Under the pieces are notes generated by a model, which had not been told where the DNA came from, did not search any database, and worked only from the letters and a program-made list of their open reading frames with translations. Shown piece after piece: positions 50,167 to 58,007 of a stretch of DNA of 64,000 bases. Both the position numbers and the translations under genes were made by a program. The DNA is from Phycisphaeraceae bacterium (GTDB taxonomy: Bacteria; Planctomycetota; Phycisphaerae; Phycisphaerales; UBA1924). Positions within the stretch are counted from its first letter, which is position 1. Every line of letters begins with the position of its first letter. The stretch spans positions 1,984,001 to 2,048,000 of the forward strand of contig CP060234.1 of the NCBI GenBank assembly GCA_023898685.1, read 5' to 3'.

Positions 50167-51222
50167 GTGGACGACGCATTCAACATCCACGCCACGCTGA
50201 AGCGGCTTGTTTCTGGTGAACGCCTCGGGGAAGCCGACGCCGAGGCCCTGTTCGAGGCGCTGCTCAACGGCGAACTCGATGAGGCCCAGATCGGGGCGGT
50301 GATCGCCCTGATCCAATGCCGGGGGGCGAACATCGACGAACTCGTGGGCGCCGCCCGCGCCATGCGCCGGCATGTCATGCCCGTCCACGTCCCGCTCGAG
50401 CCGGACGAGGTGCTGCTCGACACCTGCGGCACGGGCGGCGCCACCAAGACCTTCAATATCTCGACTGCGACTGCGTTCGTCCTCGCCGCCGTCGAGCCCT
50501 GCCCCGGCTCGGGCCTCACGCGGGTGCTGGTCGCCAAGCACGGCAACCGAAGCCGAACCGGTCGGGGGTCGGCCGAAATCCTCGCGGCTCTGGGTGTCAA
50601 CGTCGAGGCGAGCCCCGAGGTCCAGGCCCGATGCCTCCGCGAAGCGGGCGTCTGCTTCAGCTTCGCGATGCGGCACCACCCAGCGATGCGGCACGCCGTG
50701 GGCGCCAGGCGGTCGGTCGGCTTCCCGACCATCTTCAACCTGCTGGGGCCGCTGACCAACCCGGCGGGGGCCGACCATCAGCTGTTGGGGGTCTATCACC
50801 CCGATCTGGTCTCCGTCATTGCCGGGGCCCTCGCCCGACTTGGGTCGGTCCGGGCGGTGGTCGTCCATGGGGCGGGTGGGCTCGACGAGTGCTCAACGCT
50901 GGGCCCGAACCGGGTGGCCTGGATCGAGGAAGGCAAGGTCCGGGAGGATGAGATCGACCCGGCGAGCCTCGGCGTCGTCCCGCCGTCGATTCAGTCCATC
51001 CAGGCCGAGGGCCTCGACCACGGCGTGCGTCTGATCTCGGACGTTCTCGCGGGTCGGCCCGGGCCCGCCGCCGAGATCGTCAGGCTCAATGCCGCGGTCG
51101 CGTGCGTGGTGTCGCGCGCCGCGGCGGCGCTCCAGGAAGGATGGGACAGGGCGGACGAGGCGATCGGGTCCGGCCGGGCCCGCGGTGTGCTGAAGGCCCT
51201 GGCTCGCGAATCTCAGGCGTAA
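50167..51222 (+). CDS. trpD: Anthranilate phosphoribosyltransferase
   Basis: A 351-residue enzyme of tryptophan synthesis that joins anthranilate to PRPP. The conserved LLDTCGTGGATKTFNISTA, KHGNRSRTGRGSAE, and FAMRHHPAMRHAVGARRSVG are visible, as is the late FNLLGPLTNPAGADHQ. The usual GTGGD reads GTGGA. It starts at GTG 50167. folA starts 23 nt downstream. Confidence 0.96.
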   Translation: MDDAFNIHATLKRLVSGERLGEADAEALFEALLNGELDEAQIGAVIALIQCRGANIDELVGAARAMRRHVMPVHVPLEPDEVLLDTCGTGGATKTFNISTATAFVLAAVEPCPGSGLTRVLVAKHGNRSRTGRGSAEILAALGVNVEASPEVQARCLREAGVCFSFAMRHHPAMRHAVGARRSVGFPTIFNLLGPLTNPAGADHQLLGVYHPDLVSVIAGALARLGSVRAVVVHGAGGLDECSTLGPNRVAWIEEGKVREDEIDPASLGVVPPSIQSIQAEGLDHGVRLISDVLAGRPGPAAEIVRLNAAVACVVSRAAAALQEGWDRADEAIGSGRARGVLKALARESQA

Positions 51223-51245
51223 GCTACTGCGGGAAGGGTATTTCC

Positions 51246-51755
51246 GTGCGGATCACGCTCATCGCCGCGGTATCCGAGAACGGCGTGATTGGGAAGGACG
51301 GCGGCCTGCCGTGGCATCTCCCGGCCGACCTGAAGCGGTTCAAAGAGGTTACGCGGGGCCACCAGGTCGTCATGGGCCGGCGGACGTTCGAGACGCTGCC
51401 GGGGCCGCTCCCCCAGCGGCGGAACATCGTGGTGACGAGCGACCCGAGCTATCGGGCTGAGGGCGTCGCGGTGGCCTATTCGCTGGAGGGGGCGATCGCG
51501 GACGCCAGGCGACATGCGTCCTCGCCTGACGAGCCGCTCTTTATGCTGGGCGGCGCGGTGCTCTACGGGGCCGCGTTGCCCTTGGCGGACTGTCTCGATC
51601 TGACCCGGGTTGAGGCCGTGGTGGACGGCGACACGCGGTTCCCCGAGGTCGACTGGGCGAGTTGGCGGCTTGTCTCGACTGAACGGCATGAACCGGATGA
51701 TCAGAATATGTACGCCTATCGATTCGAGCGTTGGGTCCGAGAACCAACGGGCTAG
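51246..51755 (+). CDS. folA: Dihydrofolate reductase
   Basis: A 169-residue enzyme that reduces dihydrofolate to tetrahydrofolate with NADPH. It has GVIGKDGGLPWHLPADLKRF, with the catalytic Asp in the Leu-Pro-Ala-Asp helix, and VMGRRTFETLPGPLPQRRNIVV, then MLGGAVLYGAAL. GTG at 51246 gives MRITLIAAVSENG, matching the family start. GGGAAGGG just upstream is the ribosome site. Confidence 0.96.
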   Translation: MRITLIAAVSENGVIGKDGGLPWHLPADLKRFKEVTRGHQVVMGRRTFETLPGPLPQRRNIVVTSDPSYRAEGVAVAYSLEGAIADARRHASSPDEPLFMLGGAVLYGAALPLADCLDLTRVEAVVDGDTRFPEVDWASWRLVSTERHEPDDQNMYAYRFERWVREPTG

Positions 51756-51903
51756 CACGCGCGTTCTGAAAGCCAGCACCGCCGGTGCGCCTGTCGGGGT
51801 GCAGCCTGTGCTGGTTGTGCCGCTGATCGGGGATAGAGGGATCCTGACGGATTCCGAAACCGTGAAGGGGCCATGAAAATCAGAGAAAACCGCTTGCGAT
51901 GGC

Positions 51904-51932
51904 TTGCATCGGGTATCGAGGTGGCTTATTCT
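51904..51932 (+). promoter_or_regulatory. Candidate promoter of array member 1
   Basis: TTGCAT at 51904-51909 and TATTCT at 51927-51932 with a 17-nt spacer. The -10 box lies 72 nt before the ATG of the gene at 52004. Confidence 0.6.
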
Positions 51933-52003
51933 CGTTGAGTCCTCCGGCATGTCTGCGCCGGTGTGGAGGTCCTTAGAGAGAGTCAATTCCAGAGGAGACT
52001 GTG

Positions 52004-52561
52004 ATGAAGAACGTGATCGCTATGGCTGCCGTCGCCGGTCTGGCTTCTGCGGCTTCCGCCTCGGGTGTGAAGATGTACTTCACCGCGGACGCCAGCACTG
52101 TCAACGTGGGTGACACGGTGGGCTGGACGGTTTCGGTGACCTTCACCGGCCTGAGCAGCACCGGCTACTTCGGTGGGTTCACCGGCTCGTTCCTGGCCAG
52201 CGACAACTCGCTCGGCACCGCGAGCAACATGGCCACCACCATGAACCACCAGGCCGTCATTCCGACCGCCAACGGCGCCGACGTGAACAGCATCAACGTG
52301 TTCAACTCGGCCCTGCTCGGCGACGACGATCCGAGCATCGGCGTGTTCTACACCTTCGACGTGACCGCCGACGCCGAGGGCGACCTGTCCTACGGCGCCA
52401 GCGGCCTGGCCACCCTGTTCAACTCCGACTTCATCTTCGATCAGGCGATCGAGTTCACCAGCTTCCCGGTGAACACCGACACGGTCCACATCGTCCCGGC
52501 CCCCGGCGCCGTCGCGCTGCTCGGCCTGGGTGGGCTGGTCGCCGGCCGTCGCCGCCGCTGA
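52004..52561 (+). CDS. Exported sorting-tagged protein, array member 1
   Basis: A 185-residue protein, one of five tandem paralogues. A signal peptide (MKNVIAMAAVAGLASAASAS) precedes a beta-rich domain. The family signature is TVNVGDTVGWTVSVTFTG, GYFGGFTG, then INVFNSALLGDDDPS and LSYGASG. It ends with a sorting tag: VPAPGAVALLGLGGL then RRRR, a PEP-CTERM-like signal cut by an exosortase. AGAGGAG at 51991-51997 supports the ATG at 52004 over the GTG at 52001. The function is unknown; the fold suggests an extracellular structural or adhesive component. Confidence 0.85.
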   Translation: MKNVIAMAAVAGLASAASASGVKMYFTADASTVNVGDTVGWTVSVTFTGLSSTGYFGGFTGSFLASDNSLGTASNMATTMNHQAVIPTANGADVNSINVFNSALLGDDDPSIGVFYTFDVTADAEGDLSYGASGLATLFNSDFIFDQAIEFTSFPVNTDTVHIVPAPGAVALLGLGGLVAGRRRR

Positions 52562-52624
52562 GCGGGTCCGGCCCTGAATCTGGACGCCGGCTGCCGGCGG
52601 GATTCAGATAGTTCAGTCTGTAAG

Positions 52625-52657
52625 CAGGGCCCGGTTCTCGCCGGGCCCTGTTCTTTC
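52625..52657 (+). terminator. Terminator of array member 1
   Basis: CAGGGCCCGG (52625-52634), TTCTCG loop and CCGGGCCCTG (52641-52650), then TTCTTTC. Confidence 0.88.
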
Positions 52658-52745
52658 TGAGGTCGGGCTCCATGCCACGCCGAAACCGAACAAAACAGGT
52701 ATGTGTGCCCCGGCAAGAAAAACTGCGGATCTTTCGGTAACTGTG

Positions 52746-52774
52746 TTGCGATTCCCGGCGGCGCCTGCTATCTT
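52746..52774 (+). promoter_or_regulatory. Candidate promoter of array member 2
   Basis: TTGCGA at 52746-52751 and TATCTT at 52769-52774 with a 17-nt spacer, 76 nt before the GTG start of member 2. Confidence 0.6.
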
Positions 52775-52850
52775 GGGGTCGTCGCGAATCACGGAAATGT
52801 GAGCCTGGTCCGCTCACGAGACAAGAGTTCGTACTTTGAGGAGAATTCCC

Positions 52851-53408
52851 GTGAAGAGCATTTCGCTTCTCGCCATTGCTGGCCTCGCCGCTTCCGCCGC
52901 CGCCCAGGGCGTCACCCTGAGCTTCTCGGCGAACACGACGACCGCCAACATCGGCGACACCGTCAGCTGGACCGTCAGCGCCAGCTTCACCGGTTACACT
53001 GACGCGACCGCCTACTACGGTGGCCACGTCGGTTCGTGGGACGCCAGCGACGCCGGCCTCGGCACCTCTGGCAACTTCGCGAACCTGCTGGGCTTCCAGG
53101 GCGTCGCCGCGACGTCCAACGGCGCGAGCGTCGGCACCATCAACATCTTCAACTCGGCTCTGCTGGGTTCTGATGATCCGGCCAACCCGATCGCGATCTT
53201 CACCTTCGACGTCGTCGCCGGCGCCGCTGGTGACCTGAGCTACGGTGCGTCGGGCATCTCGACCGTCTTCCCGGACGACGGCATCTTCACCCTGGGCGAC
53301 GAGTACACTGCCTCGACGACCAGTGACACGGTGCACATCGTCCCGGCCCCCGGCGCTTTCGCGCTCCTGGGCCTCGGCGGCCTGGCCGCCGCCCGTCGTC
53401 GCCGCTGA
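52851..53408 (+). CDS. Exported sorting-tagged protein, array member 2
   Basis: A 185-residue paralogue. GTG at 52851 follows GAGGAG at 52838-52843, giving MKSISLLAIAGLAASAAAQG as signal peptide. The domain keeps ANIGDTVSWTVSASFTGY, INIFNSALLGSDDPANP and LSYGASG. The tag is VPAPGAFALLGLGGL then RRRR. It differs from member 1 mainly in a YYGGHVG in place of the YFGGF block. Its role is not known. Confidence 0.85.
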   Translation: MKSISLLAIAGLAASAAAQGVTLSFSANTTTANIGDTVSWTVSASFTGYTDATAYYGGHVGSWDASDAGLGTSGNFANLLGFQGVAATSNGASVGTINIFNSALLGSDDPANPIAIFTFDVVAGAAGDLSYGASGISTVFPDDGIFTLGDEYTASTTSDTVHIVPAPGAFALLGLGGLAAARRRR

Positions 53409-53437
53409 ATCTCAGCCGACGGCACTGCTTGCTGACA

Positions 53438-53468
53438 AGACCCGGCTCCGAGAGGAGCCGGGTTCTTT
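53438..53468 (+). terminator. Terminator of array member 2
   Basis: ACCCGGCTCC (53438-53447), GAGA loop, GGAGCCGGGT (53452-53461), then TCTTTTTT. Confidence 0.92.
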
Positions 53469-53865
53469 TTTGCACATGTTCTGCCAGGGGCCGGGCCGCA
53501 GTTCGGGCAAGCCCCGGGGCGGTCTGATTTAAGGTGGGCCCTGTCGAATAGATGGCTTCGGGCTCGTCGCGGGAATTTCTTGGAGCTGGATGACATCGAG
53601 GCCGGTCCGGCCCGCCTAGGTTCCAGGCTCTGGGGTCGCCGTATTCGGACACGGTTACTGTTCGTCGCCCGTCGGGAATCGTGACCATCGACCCTTCGGA
53701 CGCCGCGGTCGGTCCCGATAACCAAGCTGTTCGTTCGTCGGCACGTTCAATTCGGGCAATGACCGGCCAACGACCGGAGGGCGAGCGGTATCGCCGGCAA
53801 TGATTGGGACATGATCGGTATTCCTGTCGGCGAGGCCAAAAAATTCCGAGTGGGAATCGATGTGT
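53469..53865. other. Gene-free stretch within the array
   Basis: About 400 nt between the terminator of member 2 and the upstream block of member 3. I see no convincing coding frame, RNA fold or repeat in it. The base composition is less GC-rich than in the genes. It could hold a regulatory region or a decayed paralogue. Confidence 0.5.
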
Positions 53866-53897
53866 TCGGTGGCACATTCTCCGGCGTGTGGCATGGT
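53866..53897 (+). promoter_or_regulatory. Shared upstream element of array members 3 and 4 (copy 1)
   Basis: GGCGTGTGGCATGGT at 53883-53897 is identical to 54680-54694. It lies 78 nt before the start of member 3, and the copy lies 79 nt before the start of member 4. A TxGGTG box with a 17-nt spacer precedes TGGCAT in both. It does not match the promoters of members 1 and 2. Confidence 0.5.
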
Positions 53898-53975
53898 TGG
53901 CGTGGGTCACGAATCTGTCGTTCGAGACATTTGCACATCCACAAAGCAGACATGCAAATTGTGAGGAGAATCGAA

Positions 53976-54539
53976 ATGAAGACCATCGCCATTCTGTCCA
54001 TCGCCGGTCTCGCCGCCGCCGCCAGCGCCCAGGGCCTCTCGGTCGCCTTCATGGCCGACCGTTCGACGGCCAACGCCGGTGACACGATCCACTGGACCGT
54101 CAGCGTCAGCACCACCGGCTACGGCTCGACGGCCTACTTTGGCGGCTTCGTGGGCAACCTGCTCTCGAGCGACAACAGCCTGGGCACCTCGGGCAACTAC
54201 ACCTCGCATATGGCCGGCAACGCCACCACTCCGTCCGGCAACGGCGCCGACGTGATGGGCATCAACATCTTCAACTCGGCCCTCTTGGGCACCGACGACT
54301 CGAGCAACCCCTACGTCTGCTTTGAGTTCGACGTGGTCGCGGGCGCGGGCACGGGCGACCTGACCTACGGCGCCGCGGGCACCTGGTCTGAGTTCGCCAA
54401 CGACGGCATCTTCACCCTCCCCGACGAGTACACCCAGCCCGGCATGACCAGCGATCGCGTTCAGATCAACGTGCCGACCCCGGGCGCCATCGCCCTGCTC
54501 GGCCTCGGTGGCCTGACCGCCGCCCGTCGTCGCCGCTGA
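53976..54539 (+). CDS. Exported sorting-tagged protein, array member 3
   Basis: A 187-residue paralogue with ATG at 53976 after GAGGAG. Signal peptide MKTIAILSIAGLAAAASAQG. Domain blocks: GDTIHWTVSVSTTGYG, AYFGGFVGNLLSSDNSLG, INIFNSALLGTDDSSNP, LTYGAAGTWSEFANDGIF. The tag is VPTPGAIALLGLGGL then RRRR. It is closest to member 4, with which it shares the signal-peptide start MKTIAI and the upstream element. One Cys (YVCFEF) is unusual for the family. Confidence 0.85.
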   Translation: MKTIAILSIAGLAAAASAQGLSVAFMADRSTANAGDTIHWTVSVSTTGYGSTAYFGGFVGNLLSSDNSLGTSGNYTSHMAGNATTPSGNGADVMGINIFNSALLGTDDSSNPYVCFEFDVVAGAGTGDLTYGAAGTWSEFANDGIFTLPDEYTQPGMTSDRVQINVPTPGAIALLGLGGLTAARRRR

Positions 54540-54568
54540 TCTTCGGTTGACGATTCTCTGAATCTGCA

Positions 54569-54604
54569 CACCCGGTCCCCGGTTGGGGGCCGGGTGTTCT
54601 TTTT
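54569..54604 (+). terminator. Terminator of array member 3
   Basis: CACCCGG (54569-54575) with CCGGGTG (54590-54596), an inner CCCC/GGGG stem and a GGTT loop, then TTCTTTTT. Confidence 0.88.
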
Positions 54605-54662
54605 GGCACATGGGCGGGTATGGGACGGGAAGCCACCAACTTTTTTCCTCCGAACCGCGATT

Positions 54663-54694
54663 TTGGTGGTCATCGCCCGGGCGTGTGGCATGGT
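54663..54694 (+). promoter_or_regulatory. Shared upstream element of array members 3 and 4 (copy 2)
   Basis: GGCGTGTGGCATGGT at 54680-54694 with TTGGTG at 54663-54668, 17 nt before TGGCAT. It ends 79 nt before the ATG at 54774. Confidence 0.5.
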
Positions 54695-54773
54695 GTGACG
54701 TGAGTTGTCCCGCTTTGGCGGCAACCCGTCACCATTCGTGCATTGACTGACCACCATACAGAGGGATCCAAAA

Positions 54774-55331
54774 ATGAAGACCATCGCCATCATGAGTGTC
54801 GCCGGCCTCGCCGCCGCCGCGACGGCCGCCAGTCTCTCGGTCGACTTCTCGGCCAGCGCCACCACCGTCAACGTCGGTGACACCGTGCACTGGACCTGCA
54901 CCGTGTCGTTCACCGGCTACGGCGCCGGCGCCTACTTCGGCGGGTTCGTCGGCAACTTCGACGCGACCGACGCCGCCTTCGGCACCGCCAGCAACTTCGT
55001 TTCGCACATGGCCGGCAACGCCACCACGCCCGTCGCGGCCGGCGCCTCGGTCAACACCATCAACATCTTCAACTCGGCTCTCCTGGGCTCCGACGATCCC
55101 TCCAACCCCTACCTGGTCATGGAATGGGACGTCACCGCTGACGGCGGCGCGGCCTCGCTGAGCTACGGCGCGACCGGCACCTGGTCGCAGTTCCCCAACG
55201 ACGGCATCTTCAGCCTGCCCGACACCTACACCGCCCCCGACATCACCAGTGACACCGTTCTCGTCCCGGCCCCGGGCGTCCTCGCCCTCGCCGGCCTGGG
55301 CGGCCTGACCGCGGCCCGTCGTCGCCGCTGA
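54774..55331 (+). CDS. Exported sorting-tagged protein, array member 4
   Basis: A 185-residue paralogue starting at ATG 54774. Signal peptide MKTIAIMSVAGLAAAATAAS. Blocks: TVNVGDTVHWTCTVSFTGYG, AYFGGFVGNFDATDA, HMAGNATTPVA, INIFNSALLGSDDPSNP, LSYGATGTWSQFPNDGIF. The tag is VPAPGVLALAGLGGL then RRRR. The HMAGNATTP block is also found in member 3. Confidence 0.85.
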   Translation: MKTIAIMSVAGLAAAATAASLSVDFSASATTVNVGDTVHWTCTVSFTGYGAGAYFGGFVGNFDATDAAFGTASNFVSHMAGNATTPVAAGASVNTINIFNSALLGSDDPSNPYLVMEWDVTADGGAASLSYGATGTWSQFPNDGIFSLPDTYTAPDITSDTVLVPAPGVLALAGLGGLTAARRRR

Positions 55332-55360
55332 TCCGGATCGACGTCTTCTGAATTCACACG

Positions 55361-55391
55361 CCCGGCCCCTCTGGGGCCGGGTGTTGTTTTT
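55361..55391 (+). terminator. Terminator of array member 4
   Basis: CCCGGCCCC (55361-55369), TCT loop, GGGGCCGGG (55373-55381), then TGTTGTTTTT. Confidence 0.88.
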
Positions 55392-55473
55392 GCGTGTGCC
55401 ACGCCGCATACTGGACTGATCGGGCCGATCCGGCGTTCTTCCGGCGCCAGATACCGGCCCGCCGGAACTCGTC

Positions 55474-56037
55474 ATGAGGGCGCTGGCTATCGGGACGCTG
55501 CTCGCTTGGGCCGGACCGGCTTCGGCTGCGAGGACGGTCACGATCTCGTTCGACGCCGATCGCACGCAGGTCGCGGTCGGCGAGACCGTGACCTGGACTG
55601 TGGCGGTCTCATGGGTGGCCGATGAATTCCCGGACGACGCGGCCCTGGGCGGCTTCGGCGGCGACCTCATCGCGAACGACCCGGCGCTGGGGCAGGCCTC
55701 GAGTCTCGCGAGTCTCCTGCCGCACGTAGGGTCGACGCCGACCGTGAGCGGGGCGAGCGTGCTGGGCGTGGACGTCTTCCAGTCACTGCTTCTCAAGGGT
55801 GTGCTCGACGCGAGCAACCCGATCGCCGTGTACAGATTCGACGTGATCACCTCGGAACGGGGGGTCTTGCGTTACGGGGTACTCGGGGACGTCACGCTGC
55901 CCGACTTCGACTTCGCCGATCCGCCCGGGGTGTTCGATCTCGCGTCGGTGAGCGACCGAGTCGTGATCGTGCCGGCCCCGGCGGTCGCGGCGTCGGTCGC
56001 GATGGGCTTCTTGCTGACGCCCCGACGGCGGCGGTGA
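55474..56037 (+). CDS. Exported sorting-tagged protein, divergent array member 5
   Basis: A 187-residue divergent paralogue. Signal peptide RALAIGTLLAWAGPASA. It keeps VAVGETVTWTVAVSW and the end RRRR, but replaces YFGGF with a GGFGG and INIFNSALLG with VDVFQSLLLKG. The tag is also changed: VPAPAVAASVAMGFLL then RRRR, lacking LLGLGGL. Upstream promoter and ribosome site are weak. It converges on accC with a 9-nt gap and has no terminator of its own. It could be a decaying or functionally diverged copy. Confidence 0.75.
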   Translation: MRALAIGTLLAWAGPASAARTVTISFDADRTQVAVGETVTWTVAVSWVADEFPDDAALGGFGGDLIANDPALGQASSLASLLPHVGSTPTVSGASVLGVDVFQSLLLKGVLDASNPIAVYRFDVITSERGVLRYGVLGDVTLPDFDFADPPGVFDLASVSDRVVIVPAPAVAASVAMGFLLTPRRRR

Positions 56038-56046
56038 TCGCCCCGT

Positions 56047-57387
56047 CTACTTCAGCCTTCGCTCCAGGAAGTGGATGTCCACACCCCCCGTGACGAACGC
56101 GCTGTCGGCCATCAGCTCGCGGTGCAGCGGGATCGTCGTCTTGATCGGCCCGACCTCGAACTCGGCGAGGGCGCGCGAGCTCCGCCGGATCGCCGCCTCG
56201 CGCGAGCCCGCGTGGACGATCAGCTTGCCGACCATCGAGTCGTAGGTGGGCGGCACGGTGTAGCCCGGCACGACGTGCGAGTCGAGCCGCACGCCAGGGC
56301 CGCCCGGCACGCGCCACGTGTCGATCCGCCCGGCGCTGGGCATGAAGCCCTTCGCGGGGTCCTCGGCGTTGATGCGGCACTCGATCGCGTGTCCCTCGAT
56401 TTTGATGTCCTTCTGCCTGAAGGGCAGCGGCTCGCCCGCGGCAACGAGGATCGAGGTTTGCACGATGTCGATGCCCGTGATGAACTCGGTGACGGGGTGC
56501 TCGACCTGCACGCGGGTGTTGACCTCGAGCATGTAGAAGTTCTGCTCGTCGTCCATCAGAAACTCGACCGTCGCGGCCCCAGAGTAATCGGCGCTCTTCA
56601 CGAGCCTCGCGGCCGAGTCGCACACGGCGCTGATCTTCTTGCGGTCGACGCCCGGGGCGGGCGCCTCCTCGATGACCTTCTGGTGGCGGCGCTGCATCGA
56701 GCAGTCGCGTTCGAACAGGTGCACGGCGTGCCCGTGCTTGTCGCCGATCACCTGCACCTCGACGTGCCGCGCCTTCTCGAGGAACTTCTCGAGGAAGACC
56801 GAGCCGTCGCCGAAGGCGGCCTTCGCCTCCTGGGCGCAGTTGCGCAGGTTGGTGCGAAGCGAGGCTTCGTTGTGGCAGACGCGCATGCCGCGACCGCCCC
56901 CGCCCGCGGCCGCCTTGATGATGACGGGGTAGCCGATCTCGGCAGCGGTCTTGACGGCCTCTTCCTCGTCCTCGATCGCGCCCTCCGACCCGGGGAAGAC
57001 CGGCACCTTGGCGGCCTTGGCGTACCGCTTCGCTTCGACCTTGTCGCCCAGCTTTTTCATCGCCTCGGGGCTCGGGCCGATGAACTCGATCTTGCAGTCG
57101 CGGCAGATCTCGGAGAAGTCCGCACGCTCCGCGAGGAAGCCGTAGCCCGGATGGATCGCGTCGACGTCGGCGACCTCGGCGGCCGAGATGAGCCGCGCGA
57201 TGTTGAGGTAGGAGTCCCTCGCGGGCCCCGGGCCGATGCAGATCGCCCGATCGGCGAGGTGCAGGTACGAGGCATCCTTGTCGGCCTGCGAGTAGACGCA
57301 GACCGCCTCGATGCCCAGCTCGTGGCAGGCCCGGATGATGCGGAGGGCGATCTCGCCCCGGTTGGCTATGAGGACGCGTCTGAACAT
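56047..57387 (-). CDS. accC: Acetyl-CoA carboxylase biotin carboxylase subunit
   Basis: A 446-residue ATP-grasp enzyme that carboxylates biotin on AccB, the first step of fatty acid synthesis. It has MFRRVLIANRGEIALRIIRA, HPGYGFLAE, the ATP-grasp glycine loop AAAGGGGRGMRV, EVQVIGDKHG, FERDCSMQRRHQK and EVNTRVQVEHPVTE. The start at ATG 57387 gives the canonical MFRRVLIANRG. It lies downstream of accB across a 97-nt gap that holds a repeat. Confidence 0.97.
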   Translation of the reverse strand: MFRRVLIANRGEIALRIIRACHELGIEAVCVYSQADKDASYLHLADRAICIGPGPARDSYLNIARLISAAEVADVDAIHPGYGFLAERADFSEICRDCKIEFIGPSPEAMKKLGDKVEAKRYAKAAKVPVFPGSEGAIEDEEEAVKTAAEIGYPVIIKAAAGGGGRGMRVCHNEASLRTNLRNCAQEAKAAFGDGSVFLEKFLEKARHVEVQVIGDKHGHAVHLFERDCSMQRRHQKVIEEAPAPGVDRKKISAVCDSAARLVKSADYSGAATVEFLMDDEQNFYMLEVNTRVQVEHPVTEFITGIDIVQTSILVAAGEPLPFRQKDIKIEGHAIECRINAEDPAKGFMPSAGRIDTWRVPGGPGVRLDSHVVPGYTVPPTYDSMVGKLIVHAGSREAAIRRSSRALAEFEVGPIKTTIPLHRELMADSAFVTGGVDIHFLERRLK

Positions 57388-57394
57388 AAGTAGA

Positions 57395-57475
57395 GGCACC
57401 GGGCACTAGGCACTGGGCACTGGGCGTGCGGATGTGGTTTCATCACTAGTGCCTAATGCCTAGCGCCCAGTGCCT
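57395..57475. repeat. Heptad-based inverted repeat between accB and accC
   Basis: GGGCACTAGGCACTGGGCAC and more on the left (57400-57425) and CTAGTGCCTAATGCCTAGCG on the right (about 57445-57475) are inverted copies built from GGCACT(A/G)-type units, around an 18-nt centre. It is probably a small stem-loop element within the operon. Confidence 0.7.
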
Positions 57476-57484
57476 CGCCCGTCC

Positions 57485-57946
57485 TCAGGACGGGCGCACC
57501 ATGAACAGCGGCTGTCCGAACTCGACCGATTCACCGTTCTTCACGCAGACCCGCTCGACCGTTCCGGTGAGCTCCGACTTGATCTCGTTGAACACCTTCA
57601 TCGCCTCGACGATGCACACCACCGTGCCCTCGCTGACCTGCGAGCCCGCGCTCACGAACGCCTCGCTGTCGGGGTTGGCGGCCGAGTAGAACGTGCCGAC
57701 CATGGGCGACTCGATGGCGATCAGGCCGTCCTCGGCGCCGCCCGACGCGTCGGCGTCGGCCTGCCCGTTGCTCGCCGCTGCCGGCGCCGCGATCGGCACG
57801 TGGTAGGCGGTCGGCGCGATCATCTCCGGCCCCGATCCGCCCCGTCGGATCGTGACCGTCTCTTCCTTGTCGCGCAGGTCGAGCTCGGCCAGGTCGTTTT
57901 CGACCATCAGCTTGACGAGTTCCTTCAGCTTGCGGATATCGATCAT
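57485..57946 (-). CDS. accB: Biotin carboxyl carrier protein of acetyl-CoA carboxylase
   Basis: A 153-residue protein. The N-terminal helical part (MIDIRKLKELVKLMVENDL) is followed by a Pro/Ala linker and the biotinyl domain, with APMVGTFY-like ESPMVGTFYSA and VCIVEAMKVFNEI. Lys117 is the expected biotinylation site. The residue after it is Val rather than the common Met. The gene comes after an M24 peptidase and before accC, a common arrangement. Confidence 0.96.
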   Translation of the reverse strand: MIDIRKLKELVKLMVENDLAELDLRDKEETVTIRRGGSGPEMIAPTAYHVPIAAPAAASNGQADADASGGAEDGLIAIESPMVGTFYSAANPDSEAFVSAGSQVSEGTVVCIVEAMKVFNEIKSELTGTVERVCVKNGESVEFGQPLFMVRPS

Positions 57947-58007
57947 GGTTTCGCTCCGCGCGGCCCCGTTCGGCGGACCCTCCGGTCCGGGGCGGCGGTG
58001 TGTGCAA

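Noticed and set aside
51873..51938. Tiny open frame of 21 codons before array member 1 (ATG at 51873)
   Set aside because: It overlaps the candidate promoter, is very short and has no counterpart before the other members.
53866..53897. Sigma-54 type promoter upstream of array member 3
   Set aside because: The GG and GC dinucleotides are not at the required spacing in either copy of the block.
57395..57475. CRISPR-like repeats between accB and accC
   Set aside because: Units are only 7 nt, contiguous and inverted, with no spacers of regular length.
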